Source of the DNA: Longispora sp040681875
GTDB taxonomy: Bacteria; Actinomycetota; Actinomycetes; Mycobacteriales; Micromonosporaceae
Reading direction: 5' to 3'
Length of the DNA stretch: 64,000 bases
Assembly (NCBI RefSeq): GCF_040681875.1
Contig: NZ_JBFAZP010000002.1
Span: 781,800-845,799 of the forward strand
Of the stretch, positions 18,204 through 26,896 are shown in pieces. Every line of letters starts with the position of its first letter. Position 1 is the stretch's first letter. The notes below the pieces were generated by a model. That model saw only the letters and a program-made list of their open reading frames with translations. It was not told where the DNA came from and made no database searches. Both the position numbers and the translations under genes were made by a program.

Positions 18204-19304
18204 CTATCCGGGGTATCCGACGAGCAGCTCGTGGCGCGCGTCCGGCGCGGCGAACGCCAGCAGCCGCGCGCCCTCGGCCTCGACCTCGGCCCGCTCGCCG
18301 GCCGTCAGCGCCCGGAACGGCTCGACCTCCAGGCTCGCCGACGTCGCGGCCCTCCGGAGCTTCCAGGCACCGGCCACCTCCCCGTCGACGAGGACGGTGG
18401 CCCGCATCCCGTTGCGGGTCACGACCCGTCGGCGGGCCTCGTCCGTGATCACCCGACTGCGGTCGGCGTGCGAGGCGAGCAGGTTGTCGTACTCGGGCAG
18501 GAACCGCACCGGCGCGGCGACCCCGGCGTCGGGGCGCGGTGCCTCGGGAAGGTCGAACAGCTCGACACCGTGCTCGTCGCGGAACACCACCAACCCCGCC
18601 CGCAGACCCTCCACAACGGAACGCAGACGGGTACGGCCGGCCCAGGTCTGCATGTCGGCGACCGACGCCGGGCCGAACGCGGCGAGGTAGCGCAGCACGA
18701 CCTGACCGGGGTCGGCGGCGGGTGCCGGCTCGGCTCCGGTCCAGTCGGCCGCCGTCGCGTACCGCGTGCTCCCGCCGATGCCCCAGACCGCGCGCGGCGG
18801 CACCTGCACCAGCGGCACCAGGTTGCGCACCACGGTGGCGAGCGCCCGGGATTCCCGGTCAGGCCACCGTTCGGACAGGGCCGCGCCGAGTTCCTTCGGG
18901 GTGAGCTGGCCCGCGCCGAGCAGCGCGCGGCCGGCCGCCGCGACGGCCGCGCGGTCCAGCCCCGCGAGGCCGGCCCTGAACGCCGTGTCCAACTCGCGGT
19001 CGAGGGCCGGCTGCGCCCACGGCCGCAGCGCGCCGATGTCGTCCGGGGTGACCAGGTGCACCGTGCTGCGCATCAGCGCGATCCGCACGAGGCGCCGCCC
19101 GGTCAACGCGTCGGCCAGGTCGGCGGTGCCGAACGCCCGGATCCGGCTCCACAGCCCGAAGTACGGCGCGTACGGCGCCTGCGCCTGGAGGCCGACGAGC
19201 CGGGTGACCGCGTCGGCGACGGTCGTGTCGGCGCGCTCCAGCAGCAGTTGGCGGGCCAGCAGGGCGCGGCCCAGTTCGCGCCGCCGCAGGATCGGTGCCG
19301 TCAT
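18204..19304 (-). CDS. Winged-helix DNA-binding protein, HTH_42/YcaQ-like
   Basis: 366 aa. Tandem winged-helix modules with RRRELGRALLARQLLLERAD, RLVGLQAQAPYAPYFGLWSR and the tail PEYDNLLASHADRSR are typical of the HTH_42 family (AZL/YcaQ/AlkX-related). Some members are DNA glycosylases for cross-links or alkylated bases. It follows the broken NmrA-like gene by 27 nt on the same strand, so the two form an operon behind the operator at 20227. Whether this member is an enzyme or only binds DNA is not clear. Confidence 0.8.
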   Translation of the reverse strand: MTAPILRRRELGRALLARQLLLERADTTVADAVTRLVGLQAQAPYAPYFGLWSRIRAFGTADLADALTGRRLVRIALMRSTVHLVTPDDIGALRPWAQPALDRELDTAFRAGLAGLDRAAVAAAGRALLGAGQLTPKELGAALSERWPDRESRALATVVRNLVPLVQVPPRAVWGIGGSTRYATAADWTGAEPAPAADPGQVVLRYLAAFGPASVADMQTWAGRTRLRSVVEGLRAGLVVFRDEHGVELFDLPEAPRPDAGVAAPVRFLPEYDNLLASHADRSRVITDEARRRVVTRNGMRATVLVDGEVAGAWKLRRAATSASLEVEPFRALTAGERAEVEAEGARLLAFAAPDARHELLVGYPG

Positions 19305-19331
19305 CTCGTTCCCCCTCCCCCGTCCCGTCGT

Positions 19332-20174
19332 TCAGCCGTCGAAGTCGGCCCGGTGGTCCTCGGCCCACTGGGCGTATGTCCGCGCGGGGTGCCCGGTGAT
19401 CCGCTCGACGACGTCGTTGAGCGGCGCGGACCTGCCGACCGTCTCCGCCATGAGCGCGAACAGCGCGGCCACGAACTCCGGGTCCATGAACTGGCCCAGC
19501 TGCTCGCGCACCGGCTCCGGATCGAGGTCCTGCACGGTGAGCGGTCGCCCGAGCGTCGCGCCGAGCACGCGGACCTGCTCGGCCTAGGTCAGCGACCCGG
19601 GGCCGGTCAGGTCGTAGACCTGCCCCGAGTGCCCGCCGCCGGTCAGGATCCGCGCGGCCACCTCGGCGACGTCGCGCTCGTGCACGGCGCTGAAGGCCGC
19701 TTCGGTGTACGGCGCGCGGATCACGTCGCCGCCGCCGAGCTGCATCGCGAACGTCAACGAGTTGATGGCCGGGAACAGCAGCCGCAGGAACGTCCACTCG
19801 ACTCCGGACGCCTCGATGGCCCGCTCGACGTCCCGGTGGTACCGGGCGATCACGTCGGGCTGCTGGTCCGCGTCGGGGACCACGGCCCCCGACGACAGGA
19901 ACACCAGCCGCCGTACCCCCGCCGCGCGGGCGGCCGACAGGAGCGGGGCGACGTCCATGCCGTACTGCAGGACCAGGAACGCCGCCTCGACGTTCGCCAT
20001 CACCGCCGGCAACGTCTCGGGCCTGGTCAGATCACCCTGGACGACGTCGACACCAGCGGGGAACGCGGCCTTCTCCGGGGTACGGGTGAGCGCCCGGACG
20101 GGTACGCCCGCGGCGGCCAGCTCCTCGACGGCCTGGCGTCCGAAGTGGGCCGTGGCACCGATGACGAGGTACAT
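19332..20174 (-). pseudogene. NmrA-family NAD(P)-binding protein interrupted by an amber codon
   Basis: The frame starts at the ATG 20174 (AAAGGA upstream) with a Rossmann signature MYLVIGATAHFGRQAVEELA and is typical of NmrA/YtfG-like NAD(P)H-binding proteins. A TAG at 19586-19584 stops it after GPGSLT. The same frame continues without a break for 83 codons to a TGA at 19332 (AEQVRVLGATLGRPLTVQD, ending HRADFDG). This is exactly the C-terminal domain expected for the family, where an aromatic residue usually precedes AEQV. A single TAC/TAT-to-TAG change (or sequencing error) explains it. A truncated 196-aa protein could still be made. The downstream gene is intact. Confidence 0.85.
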
Positions 20175-20226
20175 GAAGATGTCCTTTCGAGCGCTGGATC
20201 GTCTGTCCGGCCCTCAGCGTAGGCAG

Positions 20227-20253
20227 CTATCAGGAATGTTTCGTTCCTAATAG
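20227..20253. promoter_or_regulatory. Operator: second copy of the WYL-associated inverted repeat
   Basis: CTATCAGGAA-N7-TTCCTAATAG, identical in both arms to 14383-14409. It lies 53 nt upstream of the NmrA-like gene start. It suggests that this operon and the MFS pump belong to one regulon. Confidence 0.7.
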
Positions 20254-20481
20254 TCGCGAGCGCGTGATCTTCGAAGTCGGGAACCTCGGTTCGGGATGGC
20301 GGGCGTGCCCGGCGTAGGACGTTCGAGGCTTCGGCGACGAGCGGCACCGGGTTCGTCGTCACCGACCGCTTCCGGCCTGGAGACGGCCCATCGCCTCCGC
20401 CCCTGCCCCGAGCGCGACGGGTGGGTGCCGTCCCCAGCCTACCGTGGGATTCCCTACGGGACACTCGACCTAACAGGCCAG

Positions 20482-20509
20482 TTGACCTGGGGTTCTTCTG
20501 AACTAGGCT
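20482..20509 (+). promoter_or_regulatory. Sigma-70-type promoter of the TPR-like gene
   Basis: TTGACC (20482-20487), 16-nt spacer, TAGGCT (20504-20509). The ATG at 20539 is 30 nt downstream, with a GAGGGGG ribosome site between them. Close to the actinomycete housekeeping consensus. Confidence 0.65.
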
Positions 20510-20538
20510 CGCCATTCGACGCTGACGTGAGGGGGAAC

Positions 20539-21789
20539 ATGACAGTTGCGGACCAGTTCCAGGCGGACTACGAGAGTGAGGTGTGGGCCCGGACGATCCT
20601 GCTCGGATCGCGCCCGCCGAGGCCGGACCAGCGGGTTGAGGCATACCGGATTCTGGCCGCGTCCAATCCCCGTGGCTACGGTGCCCGCCTGGCCCGCGCG
20701 TTGGTGGGCCTGAGGTACGCCGACGGCGACCGGGCACCGATCGAGGTGCAGTTGGGACGGCTGGAGGATGCGTGCGCCGCCGTGGAACTGGCGGACCCGC
20801 AGGATCCGGGCCACGGCAGGTTGGTCACAGACGTCCTGGGGACATACCAGCGCCTGTTGTACTCGGCCGGCCGTCGGGCGGAAGGGCTCGCGATCCGGGC
20901 GAGGATCGCGTCGACGCCCGGTGGCGACAGGGTCTCCTACGCGCTGGGACTGGCCGAGGAAGGCCGCCATGCGGAGGCCAGCGAGGTGCTGACCGAGGTC
21001 CCGGACGGCACCGGTCAGCACGACATCGCGTGGAACCGGTTCGCCCTGACCGCGCAGTTGGACATGGCGGGTCGTACCGCCGAGGCGGTCGCCGTCCTCG
21101 ACGAGGTTCTCGGCGAGGACCTCGGCCGGATGTCCGCCGGCACCGGATCCGTGGCCACCGTCTTTCACGAGTCGGTCTGGCGGGCGGCTCTGCTCGACCG
21201 CGCCGGGCGGGAATCCGATGCCGGCGCCGCGCGACGCGAGGCCATGGCACTCCTCCGGCGACTGGCTGCCACCGGCGAACCGAAGAACTGGTGCGGCGCG
21301 CAGTACTCGATCGCGGGAACCCTGCTGTCGGCGATGACGTGGGACACCGGACACCACGATCCCGGCGAACCCCGGCCGCCGTACGGCGCGGACCTGATGC
21401 ACTGGTCACCGGACCTGCGAGCCCACTACGGCGAGAACTCCGGACTGGCCGCGTGCGGCTGCGTCGACCCGGACCGGCCGCCGCGACCGGTACCCGACCC
21501 CGCCGGACAGGACGCGCCACTCGCCGAAGCCGCCGTGGCACACCGCCGGCGCGCGATCCGCATCGGCACATACCACCTGTGGAGACGCGGCCACCAGTTC
21601 CTGGAGACAGCCCTGCCAGCCTTCGACGACAGTGTCACCGCCGCCCGCCGCTGGCACGCCTCCGACGACCGCGCCGCTCGACCGGCCCTGGTCCGGGCAC
21701 TGACCGAACGCGCGGTGCTACTGGCGGCCGGACACCAGTTCCAGGAAGGGCTGAGCAGTTACGAGGAGGCCGTGCGACTGATCGGGTGA
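20539..21789 (+). CDS. Hypothetical TPR-like protein
   Basis: 416 aa from the ATG at 20539, chosen over the longer open frame because of GAGGGGG 3-4 nt before it and a promoter just upstream. It is almost wholly helical, with pairs of Ala/Leu/Arg-rich helices suggesting tetratricopeptide-like repeats (for example GLAEEGRHAEASEVLTEV and DMAGRTAEAVAVLDEVLGED). Two Cys lie close together in ACGC near residue 310. No signal peptide or membrane span. Function unknown; perhaps a protein-interaction scaffold. Confidence 0.7.
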   Translation: MTVADQFQADYESEVWARTILLGSRPPRPDQRVEAYRILAASNPRGYGARLARALVGLRYADGDRAPIEVQLGRLEDACAAVELADPQDPGHGRLVTDVLGTYQRLLYSAGRRAEGLAIRARIASTPGGDRVSYALGLAEEGRHAEASEVLTEVPDGTGQHDIAWNRFALTAQLDMAGRTAEAVAVLDEVLGEDLGRMSAGTGSVATVFHESVWRAALLDRAGRESDAGAARREAMALLRRLAATGEPKNWCGAQYSIAGTLLSAMTWDTGHHDPGEPRPPYGADLMHWSPDLRAHYGENSGLAACGCVDPDRPPRPVPDPAGQDAPLAEAAVAHRRRAIRIGTYHLWRRGHQFLETALPAFDDSVTAARRWHASDDRAARPALVRALTERAVLLAAGHQFQEGLSSYEEAVRLIG

Positions 21790-21957
21790 GCATGGTTCCG
21801 GCGCCCGCGTGTACCTGTCGCGCCGGGCCGGGCGTACCCCCGATGATGTGGGTGTCGGACTGACCGACCGGCCGTCGGCGGCCCCGGATCCCCGCCGGGC
21901 ACTCGCCGGCCTCCGGCGGTGTGCAGCATAATCGGGGCCCCGGTCGAGGAGGGCTTC

Positions 21958-22515
21958 ATGGATCCGGTCTGGCTGTTGGACTTCGACGGCGTGGTCAACG
22001 CGATCGGGCGCAACCCCGACCGGTCGGTGTGGCCGGCCGACGAGTGGATCCGCGCGGAGGCCAGCGACGCCGAGGAGACCTACCCGATCATGGCGGCCCG
22101 GCCCGTGCTGCGCTTCATCACCCGGGCACACGCCGCCGGGGCCGACATCCGCTGGCACAGCACCTGGCAGCAGCACATCGCCTCCCCCACCGAGGCGCTC
22201 GGCCTGCCGGAACTGCCGGTCCTGCCGGCCCCGGAGTACCTGGTGGAGGAGGCCGCCGGGCCCCTGGCCCCGATCCCGGACACGTGGTGGAAGGAGGCGG
22301 GCGGGCGGCGGACCGCAGCCACCGGTCGGCCGATGGTGTGGACGGACGACGACCTGCGGGACAACCTCGGGCTGCGCACCGCGGTCGACACCCGGCCGCT
22401 GTGGCCGGACCTGCCGGTGCCGACCCTGGCGATCAGCCCGCCACGCCGGGTCGGCCTCACCCCGAGGCACCTGCGCCTCATCGGGGCGTTCCTCAACCTA
22501 CCGGCGTCGGCCTGA
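21958..22515 (+). CDS. HAD-like hydrolase-domain protein
   Basis: 185 aa from the ATG at 21958 (GAGGAGGG 5 nt upstream), shorter than the maximal frame. WLLDFDGVVNAI carries the HAD nucleophile motif DxDG near the N-terminus. RWHSTWQQH and the C-terminal PRHLRLIGAFL resemble the small HAD family found alone or attached to RNA-repair proteins in actinobacteria. A phosphatase or phosphohydrolase is likely; the substrate is unknown. It stands alone. Confidence 0.75.
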   Translation: MDPVWLLDFDGVVNAIGRNPDRSVWPADEWIRAEASDAEETYPIMAARPVLRFITRAHAAGADIRWHSTWQQHIASPTEALGLPELPVLPAPEYLVEEAAGPLAPIPDTWWKEAGGRRTAATGRPMVWTDDDLRDNLGLRTAVDTRPLWPDLPVPTLAISPPRRVGLTPRHLRLIGAFLNLPASA

Positions 22516-22907
22516 CCCCCGGTGGCACTTCCGGTGCCGTTCGCCGAGGTGCCACCGATGTGTCGGGGCCCGGGCGGCGGGCACCAGCCCGGGTGGCTTG
22601 CGGCGCTCGTCGAGCCAGGCACCCGTCGGGCGTAGGCCTCGGGGTCCTCCCTCGCTGTCGCACCTGGAACGGAGGCAGGTCGGCAAGGCGTTGCACGCCC
22701 GAGCCGAGGAATTCGCGATCAGCCTCCGGCTGAGGACCAGGTCGGATCGACACCTGATCGGCATTCCACCGACTGCCGAGATTCGGCGACGCCTCGACCC
22801 TCAGATGGGTACGAACGAAGGCGCGGCCCGGGGCAGCGGGTCAGACGCCGACCCCTGCGCGACCACCCGCCGAGCCCGGGACACCTCCGCGGCCGGAGGC
22901 TATTGTC
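22516..22907. other. 392-nt gap with a possible coding remnant
   Basis: No complete gene. On the plus strand 22670-22805 reads LERRQVGKALHARAEEFAIS followed by LRLRTRSDRHLIGIPP and then TAEIRRRLDPQMG. That looks protein-like, but has weak third-position GC bias and no clear start or family. It may be the tail of a lost gene. A weak 7-bp inverted repeat (22521-22527 with 22550-22556) follows the HAD gene. Confidence 0.3.
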
Positions 22908-23561
22908 TTGATCATGAAGCTCGACGCGGTACTGCTCTGGGTGCACGGCGGCGGCTGGCAGCACGTGGACAACGTGGATGTCAGCGTGTTCGAGCGGCTG
23001 GGCATGACGGTGAGACACGCGAAGTACCGGCTGGCCCCGGAGCACGTCTGGCCGGCCCAGCTCGACGATGTGCGAGCCGAGGCCAGGGCCGCCCGTGAGG
23101 CCGGCAAGCCCCTGGTCGTCGCGGGCAACTCGTCCGGCGCGCACCTGGCCCTGCACCTCGGGCTGCGAGGGGTGGACGAGCCCGGGGACGTGGCCGCGGT
23201 ACTGGCGTTCCAGGCCCCGGTCGACCCGGTCAGCCCGGACTGGCCGAAACCGTTCGGCCCCAACAGTTCCTGGACGAAGCTGCTCGGCCGGGTGCCCACC
23301 GCCGACGACCCGGAGGCGGTCGCGTCCGGGGTGTTGCCGCACGTGGGCGGCGGTACGCCCGTGCTGGTGGTGCACGCCTTCGACGACGCGATCATCCCGC
23401 CGAGCCAGGCGGTGCGGTTGGCCGACGCGCTCATCGCGGCCGGGCACCCGACCCACGTCACCATCACCGACGGCGGGCACGCCGACTTCGACCCGGGCCG
23501 GGCCGACATCGCCGGGGCCATCGCCCGGTTCCTGTCCGCCCGACTCGGCGGGAGCAGCTGA
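22908..23561 (+). CDS. Alpha/beta-hydrolase (HSL/esterase-like)
   Basis: 217 aa. HGGGW near residue 14 is the oxyanion motif of hormone-sensitive-lipase-like esterases. GNSSGA holds the nucleophile Ser, FDDAIIPP the Asp and DGGHADF the His. The start is ambiguous: GGAGG lies 8 nt before a TTG at 22908 and 14 nt before the ATG at 22914, so the TTG is plausible. No signal peptide, so a cytoplasmic esterase or lactonase-like enzyme. It is short for the family, lacking most of the cap. Confidence 0.8.
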   Translation: MIMKLDAVLLWVHGGGWQHVDNVDVSVFERLGMTVRHAKYRLAPEHVWPAQLDDVRAEARAAREAGKPLVVAGNSSGAHLALHLGLRGVDEPGDVAAVLAFQAPVDPVSPDWPKPFGPNSSWTKLLGRVPTADDPEAVASGVLPHVGGGTPVLVVHAFDDAIIPPSQAVRLADALIAAGHPTHVTITDGGHADFDPGRADIAGAIARFLSARLGGSS

Positions 23562-23732
23562 CCGCCGCCACGCCGAGCGGGACCAGCGGCCGAAGTCGCG
23601 ACAGTCGTCGACACCGCGTTCACGAACTGACGCCGGCCACCCTCAGCAGGGTGCGGATGAAGGACCGGCTCCGGGCGAGCCCGACGTCCACCTCCCAGGT
23701 GATCACCCCACCCGGGAAGGCAACCACAACTA

Positions 23733-24416
23733 CTACCTGGCCGCCCTTTCATGCGCGTCGTTTTCCGGCAGGGCCGCACTCGGCCTCGTGCCATAGCCGG
23801 CCAGCGCGGGTTCCAGCAGGTCGAAGACATGTTCGGCCTCCGCGAGGATCGTCGTGGAGATCTGTGCGTTGTCCCGGCCCGCGCGGGTGAGCTCCTGGAT
23901 GCGGTCGAAGAGGGTGCGGTGCACCGCGCCGAGCAGGGCCGCGGCGGCGCGGGGGGCGATGTCGTCGGGGGCCGCGCCGGTAGCGAGGGCGAGGTCTTCC
24001 GCGAGAGCCTTCTCCCTCAGGTCGTGCAGGTCGCGCAGGCGGGCGGTCAGGGTGGGGCTGTCGGCGACCATGCGGCTGAAGTCCGGGCCGGCGAAGCCCG
24101 CCACCGGATCCTGGGCGCGGGCCTCGGCGAGAAACGCGTGGCGCAGCGCGTGCAGGGCCGACTCGCCGACGGCTCGCCGCGCGACGGTGCCGGCGAGGCT
24201 GGCGACGAACTGGTCCTGGTGGTCGAAGGCCAGGTCCTCCTTGCGGGCGAAGTAGTTGGTGACGGTCTTCTTGGCCACCCGGGCGGCGGTCGCGATGTCG
24301 GCGATCGTCGTCTGCTCGAACCCGCGCTCGAGGAACAGGCGGGTCGCGTGGTCGGAGATGACCTGCCGGGTCTCGCGCTTCTTGGACTCGCGGAGTCCCA
24401 TCATCTCGATGCTCAC
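23733..24416 (-). CDS. TetR-family repressor
   Basis: 227 aa. N-terminal TetR HTH: TRQVISDHATRLFLERGFEQ, then TTIADIATAARVAKKTVTNYF and ARKEDL. A helical ligand domain follows. Divergent from the VOC gene at 24511. The 94-nt intergenic region contains two copies of a 15-bp element, one beside each promoter, which fits coordinated repression of itself and of the VOC/ABC-F genes. Confidence 0.92.
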   Translation of the reverse strand: MSIEMMGLRESKKRETRQVISDHATRLFLERGFEQTTIADIATAARVAKKTVTNYFARKEDLAFDHQDQFVASLAGTVARRAVGESALHALRHAFLAEARAQDPVAGFAGPDFSRMVADSPTLTARLRDLHDLREKALAEDLALATGAAPDDIAPRAAAALLGAVHRTLFDRIQELTRAGRDNAQISTTILAEAEHVFDLLEPALAGYGTRPSAALPENDAHERAAR

Positions 24417-24425
24417 GGAAAAATC

Positions 24426-24440
24426 TTACACTCGTAGCAA
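24426..24440. promoter_or_regulatory. Probable TetR operator, copy 1
   Basis: TTAC-N7-GCAA (TTACACTCGTAGCAA), an imperfect dyad 10 nt from the TetR gene start. It shares TTACNNNCGTAGYAA with copy 2. Confidence 0.6.
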
Positions 24441-24447
24441 AAATATG

Positions 24448-24476
24448 TTGGCACCCCTTGATCTCGGGACTATAAT
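24448..24476 (+). promoter_or_regulatory. Strong sigma-70 promoter of the VOC gene
   Basis: TTGGCA (24448-24453), 17-nt spacer, TATAAT (24471-24476). The -10 is a perfect consensus match, rare in this GC-rich sequence. The operator copy at 24476-24490 covers the expected transcription start, so repressor binding would block it. Confidence 0.75.
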
Positions 24477-24490
24477 TACCACCGTAGTAA
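24476..24490. promoter_or_regulatory. Probable TetR operator, copy 2
   Basis: TTAC-N7-GTAA (TTACCACCGTAGTAA), a perfect 4-bp outer dyad. It overlaps the end of the -10 box and the predicted start of transcription of the VOC gene. Confidence 0.65.
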
Positions 24491-24510
24491 ACTTAGCCCG
24501 AGGAGACATC

Positions 24511-24912
24511 GTGCACACCGCCGCCAGAATCACGTCCTCCACCGTGTCGCTCACCGTGGACGACGTCGCCGCGTCCAGCACCTTCCTCACCACCCACCTC
24601 GGCTACACCGAGACCATGACCACGGGCGACTTCGCGTCGCTGACACGCGACGACGAGGCCGTCGACATCGTCCTGTTGCGTCGCGGTCTCGAGGTGCTGC
24701 CCGCCGAACAGCGCGACCAGCACGCGAGCGGCCTCATCCTGGCCTTCACCGTCACCGGCCTGGCCGCCGAGGAGGCCCGACTCGAGGGGCAGGGCGTGGC
24801 GATCACCATGCCGCTCCGCGAGGAACCGTGGGGCGAACGGCTCTTCCAGATCACCGACCCCAACGGCGTGGTGATCCAGTTCGTCGAGTGGGTCGAGCCG
24901 GCCACCCCCTGA
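24511..24912 (+). CDS. VOC-family protein (glyoxalase/bleomycin-resistance fold)
   Basis: 133 aa from the GTG at 24511 (CGAGGAG 5 nt upstream). The longer frame would run through the promoter and operators and is rejected. VSLTVDDVAASSTFLTTHLG opens the fold and ITDPNGVVIQFVEW is the typical C-terminal strand. Members bind or modify small molecules, including antibiotics. Controlled by the divergent TetR protein. It precedes an ABC-F gene by 157 nt, so the group looks like an inducible resistance unit; the drug is unknown. Confidence 0.85.
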   Translation: MHTAARITSSTVSLTVDDVAASSTFLTTHLGYTETMTTGDFASLTRDDEAVDIVLLRRGLEVLPAEQRDQHASGLILAFTVTGLAAEEARLEGQGVAITMPLREEPWGERLFQITDPNGVVIQFVEWVEPATP

Positions 24913-24940
24913 ACGCCGAACCGCGCCCGTCACCTCAAGA

Positions 24941-25069
24941 AGGAGGCATCCCATAAAGAGTCGCCCAGTATCCCGTTCCCAGCGTCGCCGCAGGCCGTCG
25001 CCCCAGGCACACGCGGCCATCACATCGAATCATTCCGATCGGCTCGGCCGGGAACAGGAGACCACCGCG
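24941..25069 (+). other. ABC-F leader with an orphan Shine-Dalgarno
   Basis: A near-perfect SD (AAGAAGGAGG, ending 24946) has no ATG, GTG or TTG in range. Six nt on is an ATA (24953), from which 39 sense codons run in frame into the ABC-F ATG at 25070. Either the start codon was lost, an AUA start is used, or the leader binds ribosomes for attenuation, a known way of controlling resistance ABC-F genes. Confidence 0.4.
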
Positions 25070-26743
25070 ATGCGAACCTCACAACTGGCACTACACGACA
25101 TCACCAAGCGGTACGACGACCGCGTCGTGCTCGACCAGGTGTCCCTGGCCGTCAAACCCGGCGAGAAGGTCGGAGTCGTCGGAGACAACGGTTCGGGCAA
25201 GTCCACCCTGCTGCGCATCATCGCCGGGCAGGAGCACCCCGACAACGGTGAACTGGTCGTGTCGGCACCCGACGGCATCGGCTACCTGGCCCAGACCCTG
25301 CAGCTGCCACCGGAAGTCACCGTCCGGGCCGCCGTCGACCTGGCCCTGGCCGACCTGCGCGACCTGGAGGCCCGGATCCGCCGGATCGAAGCCGACTGGG
25401 CGCACGGGCGCGCCACCGAGGACGCCAGATCCCTCACCGAGTACGCCGCGTTGATCGAACGCTTCGAAGCCCGGGGCGGATACGGGGCCGACACCCGGGT
25501 GGGCATCGCGCTGCACGGACTCGGCCTGCCGAACCTCGAGTTCGACCGGCCGTTGGGGACGCTGTCGGGAGGCGAGCGGTCCCGTCTCGCGCTGGCGGCC
25601 ACGCTGGCGGCCGAACCGGAACTGTTGCTCCTCGACGAGCCGACCAACGACCTCGACGACCAGGCGGTCGGCTGGCTGGAGGACCACCTGTCCGGGCACA
25701 GCGGGACAGCCGTGGTGATCAGTCACGACCGGGTGTTCCTGGAGCGCGTCACCACGACCGTGCTGGAGGTGGACGCCGGCAAGGTCTCCCGGTACGGCAA
25801 CGGCTATGACGGTTACCTGACGGCGAAGGCGGCCCAACGTCGGCGCAGGATGCGGGAGTACGACGCCTGGCGCTTCGAACTGGCCCGCAACCGGCAGCTC
25901 GCCGAGTCCAATGTGGCACGGCTGGACGCCATTCCCCGCAAGGTTCCGTTGAGCGTCTTCGGGCACGGCGGCTTCCGCGCCCGGGGACGCGGCCATGGCG
26001 CGATGGTCCGGATCCGCAACGCCAAGGAACGGGTGCAACGGCTCACCGTCACGCCGGCGACACCACCACCGGATCCGCTCGTGCTCACCGCGCGGCTGGC
26101 CACGACCGGCGCCGAGACCGCGGAAGCCTTCGTCGCCGCGCAGCTCACCGACGTGACGGTCGACGGCCGCCTGCACGTCCCCGCCCTGCGCCTACTGCCC
26201 GGCGAGCGCCTCCTGGTGACCGGCCCCAACGGCGCGGGCAAGACGACACTGATGCGGATCCTGGCCGGCGAACTGACACCCGACAGCGGCCAGGTGCACG
26301 TGCCGGGCCGGGTGGGACACCTACGGCAGGAGGAGTTGCCGTGGCCCCCCTCCCTGACGGTGCCGCAGGCCTTCGCCCAGGGCCGCGACGGCGACCCGGA
26401 CGAACACATCGAGCTGCTGCTGTCGCTCGGCCTGCTGGGCCGGGCCGATCTGCGGCTGCGCGTCGGGGAACTGTCCTACGGGCAACGCCGCCGGCTGGAG
26501 CTGGCCCGCCTGGTCAGTAACCCCGTCGATCTGCTGCTGCTCGACGAACCGACCAACCACCTCGCTCCCGCTCTCGTGGAAGAACTGGAAGAGGCACTGG
26601 CCGCCTACCAGGGCGCACTCGTGCTGGTCACCCACGACCGGCGGATGCGCTCCCGCTTCACCGGATCACACCTGCGCCTGCGTGCCGGCCGGGCCGTAGA
26701 CGGCCTGACGCTGCCGGGACGTCCACCTGGCCGAACGTCCTGA
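25070..26743 (+). CDS. ABC-F family ATPase (ribosome-protection/translation type)
   Basis: 557 aa, soluble, with two ABC domains and no membrane segments. First Walker A GDNGSGKST (38-46), signature LSGGERSRLALA, Walker B LLLLDEPTND. A charged linker (about 240-330) follows. Second Walker A GPNGAGKTT, signature LSYGQRRRLELA (LSYGQ rather than LSGGQ), Walker B LLLLDEPTNH. ABC-F proteins act on the ribosome; some release bound antibiotics. The position next to TetR and VOC genes favours resistance. The ATG at 25070 has an AGGAG about 10 nt upstream. Confidence 0.92.
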   Translation: MRTSQLALHDITKRYDDRVVLDQVSLAVKPGEKVGVVGDNGSGKSTLLRIIAGQEHPDNGELVVSAPDGIGYLAQTLQLPPEVTVRAAVDLALADLRDLEARIRRIEADWAHGRATEDARSLTEYAALIERFEARGGYGADTRVGIALHGLGLPNLEFDRPLGTLSGGERSRLALAATLAAEPELLLLDEPTNDLDDQAVGWLEDHLSGHSGTAVVISHDRVFLERVTTTVLEVDAGKVSRYGNGYDGYLTAKAAQRRRRMREYDAWRFELARNRQLAESNVARLDAIPRKVPLSVFGHGGFRARGRGHGAMVRIRNAKERVQRLTVTPATPPPDPLVLTARLATTGAETAEAFVAAQLTDVTVDGRLHVPALRLLPGERLLVTGPNGAGKTTLMRILAGELTPDSGQVHVPGRVGHLRQEELPWPPSLTVPQAFAQGRDGDPDEHIELLLSLGLLGRADLRLRVGELSYGQRRRLELARLVSNPVDLLLLDEPTNHLAPALVEELEEALAAYQGALVLVTHDRRMRSRFTGSHLRLRAGRAVDGLTLPGRPPGRTS

Positions 26744-26896
26744 CCCACGGGTATCCGGGGCGCAGCACTGTCGCGAAGCATCGTCGCAGCCATTCGCCGA
26801 TCGCACCAATGTGGACGGTGAAGTCGAGCGGTCCGGGCAGGGCTGCGCCGGAATTCGGTGCCGGGCTAGGATTCTGTTCCCCACACCCTCAGCGGA

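Noticed and set aside
17739..20222. 827-codon open frame on the plus strand
   Set aside because: Antisense to the HTH_42 and NmrA-like genes; no domain and shadow composition.
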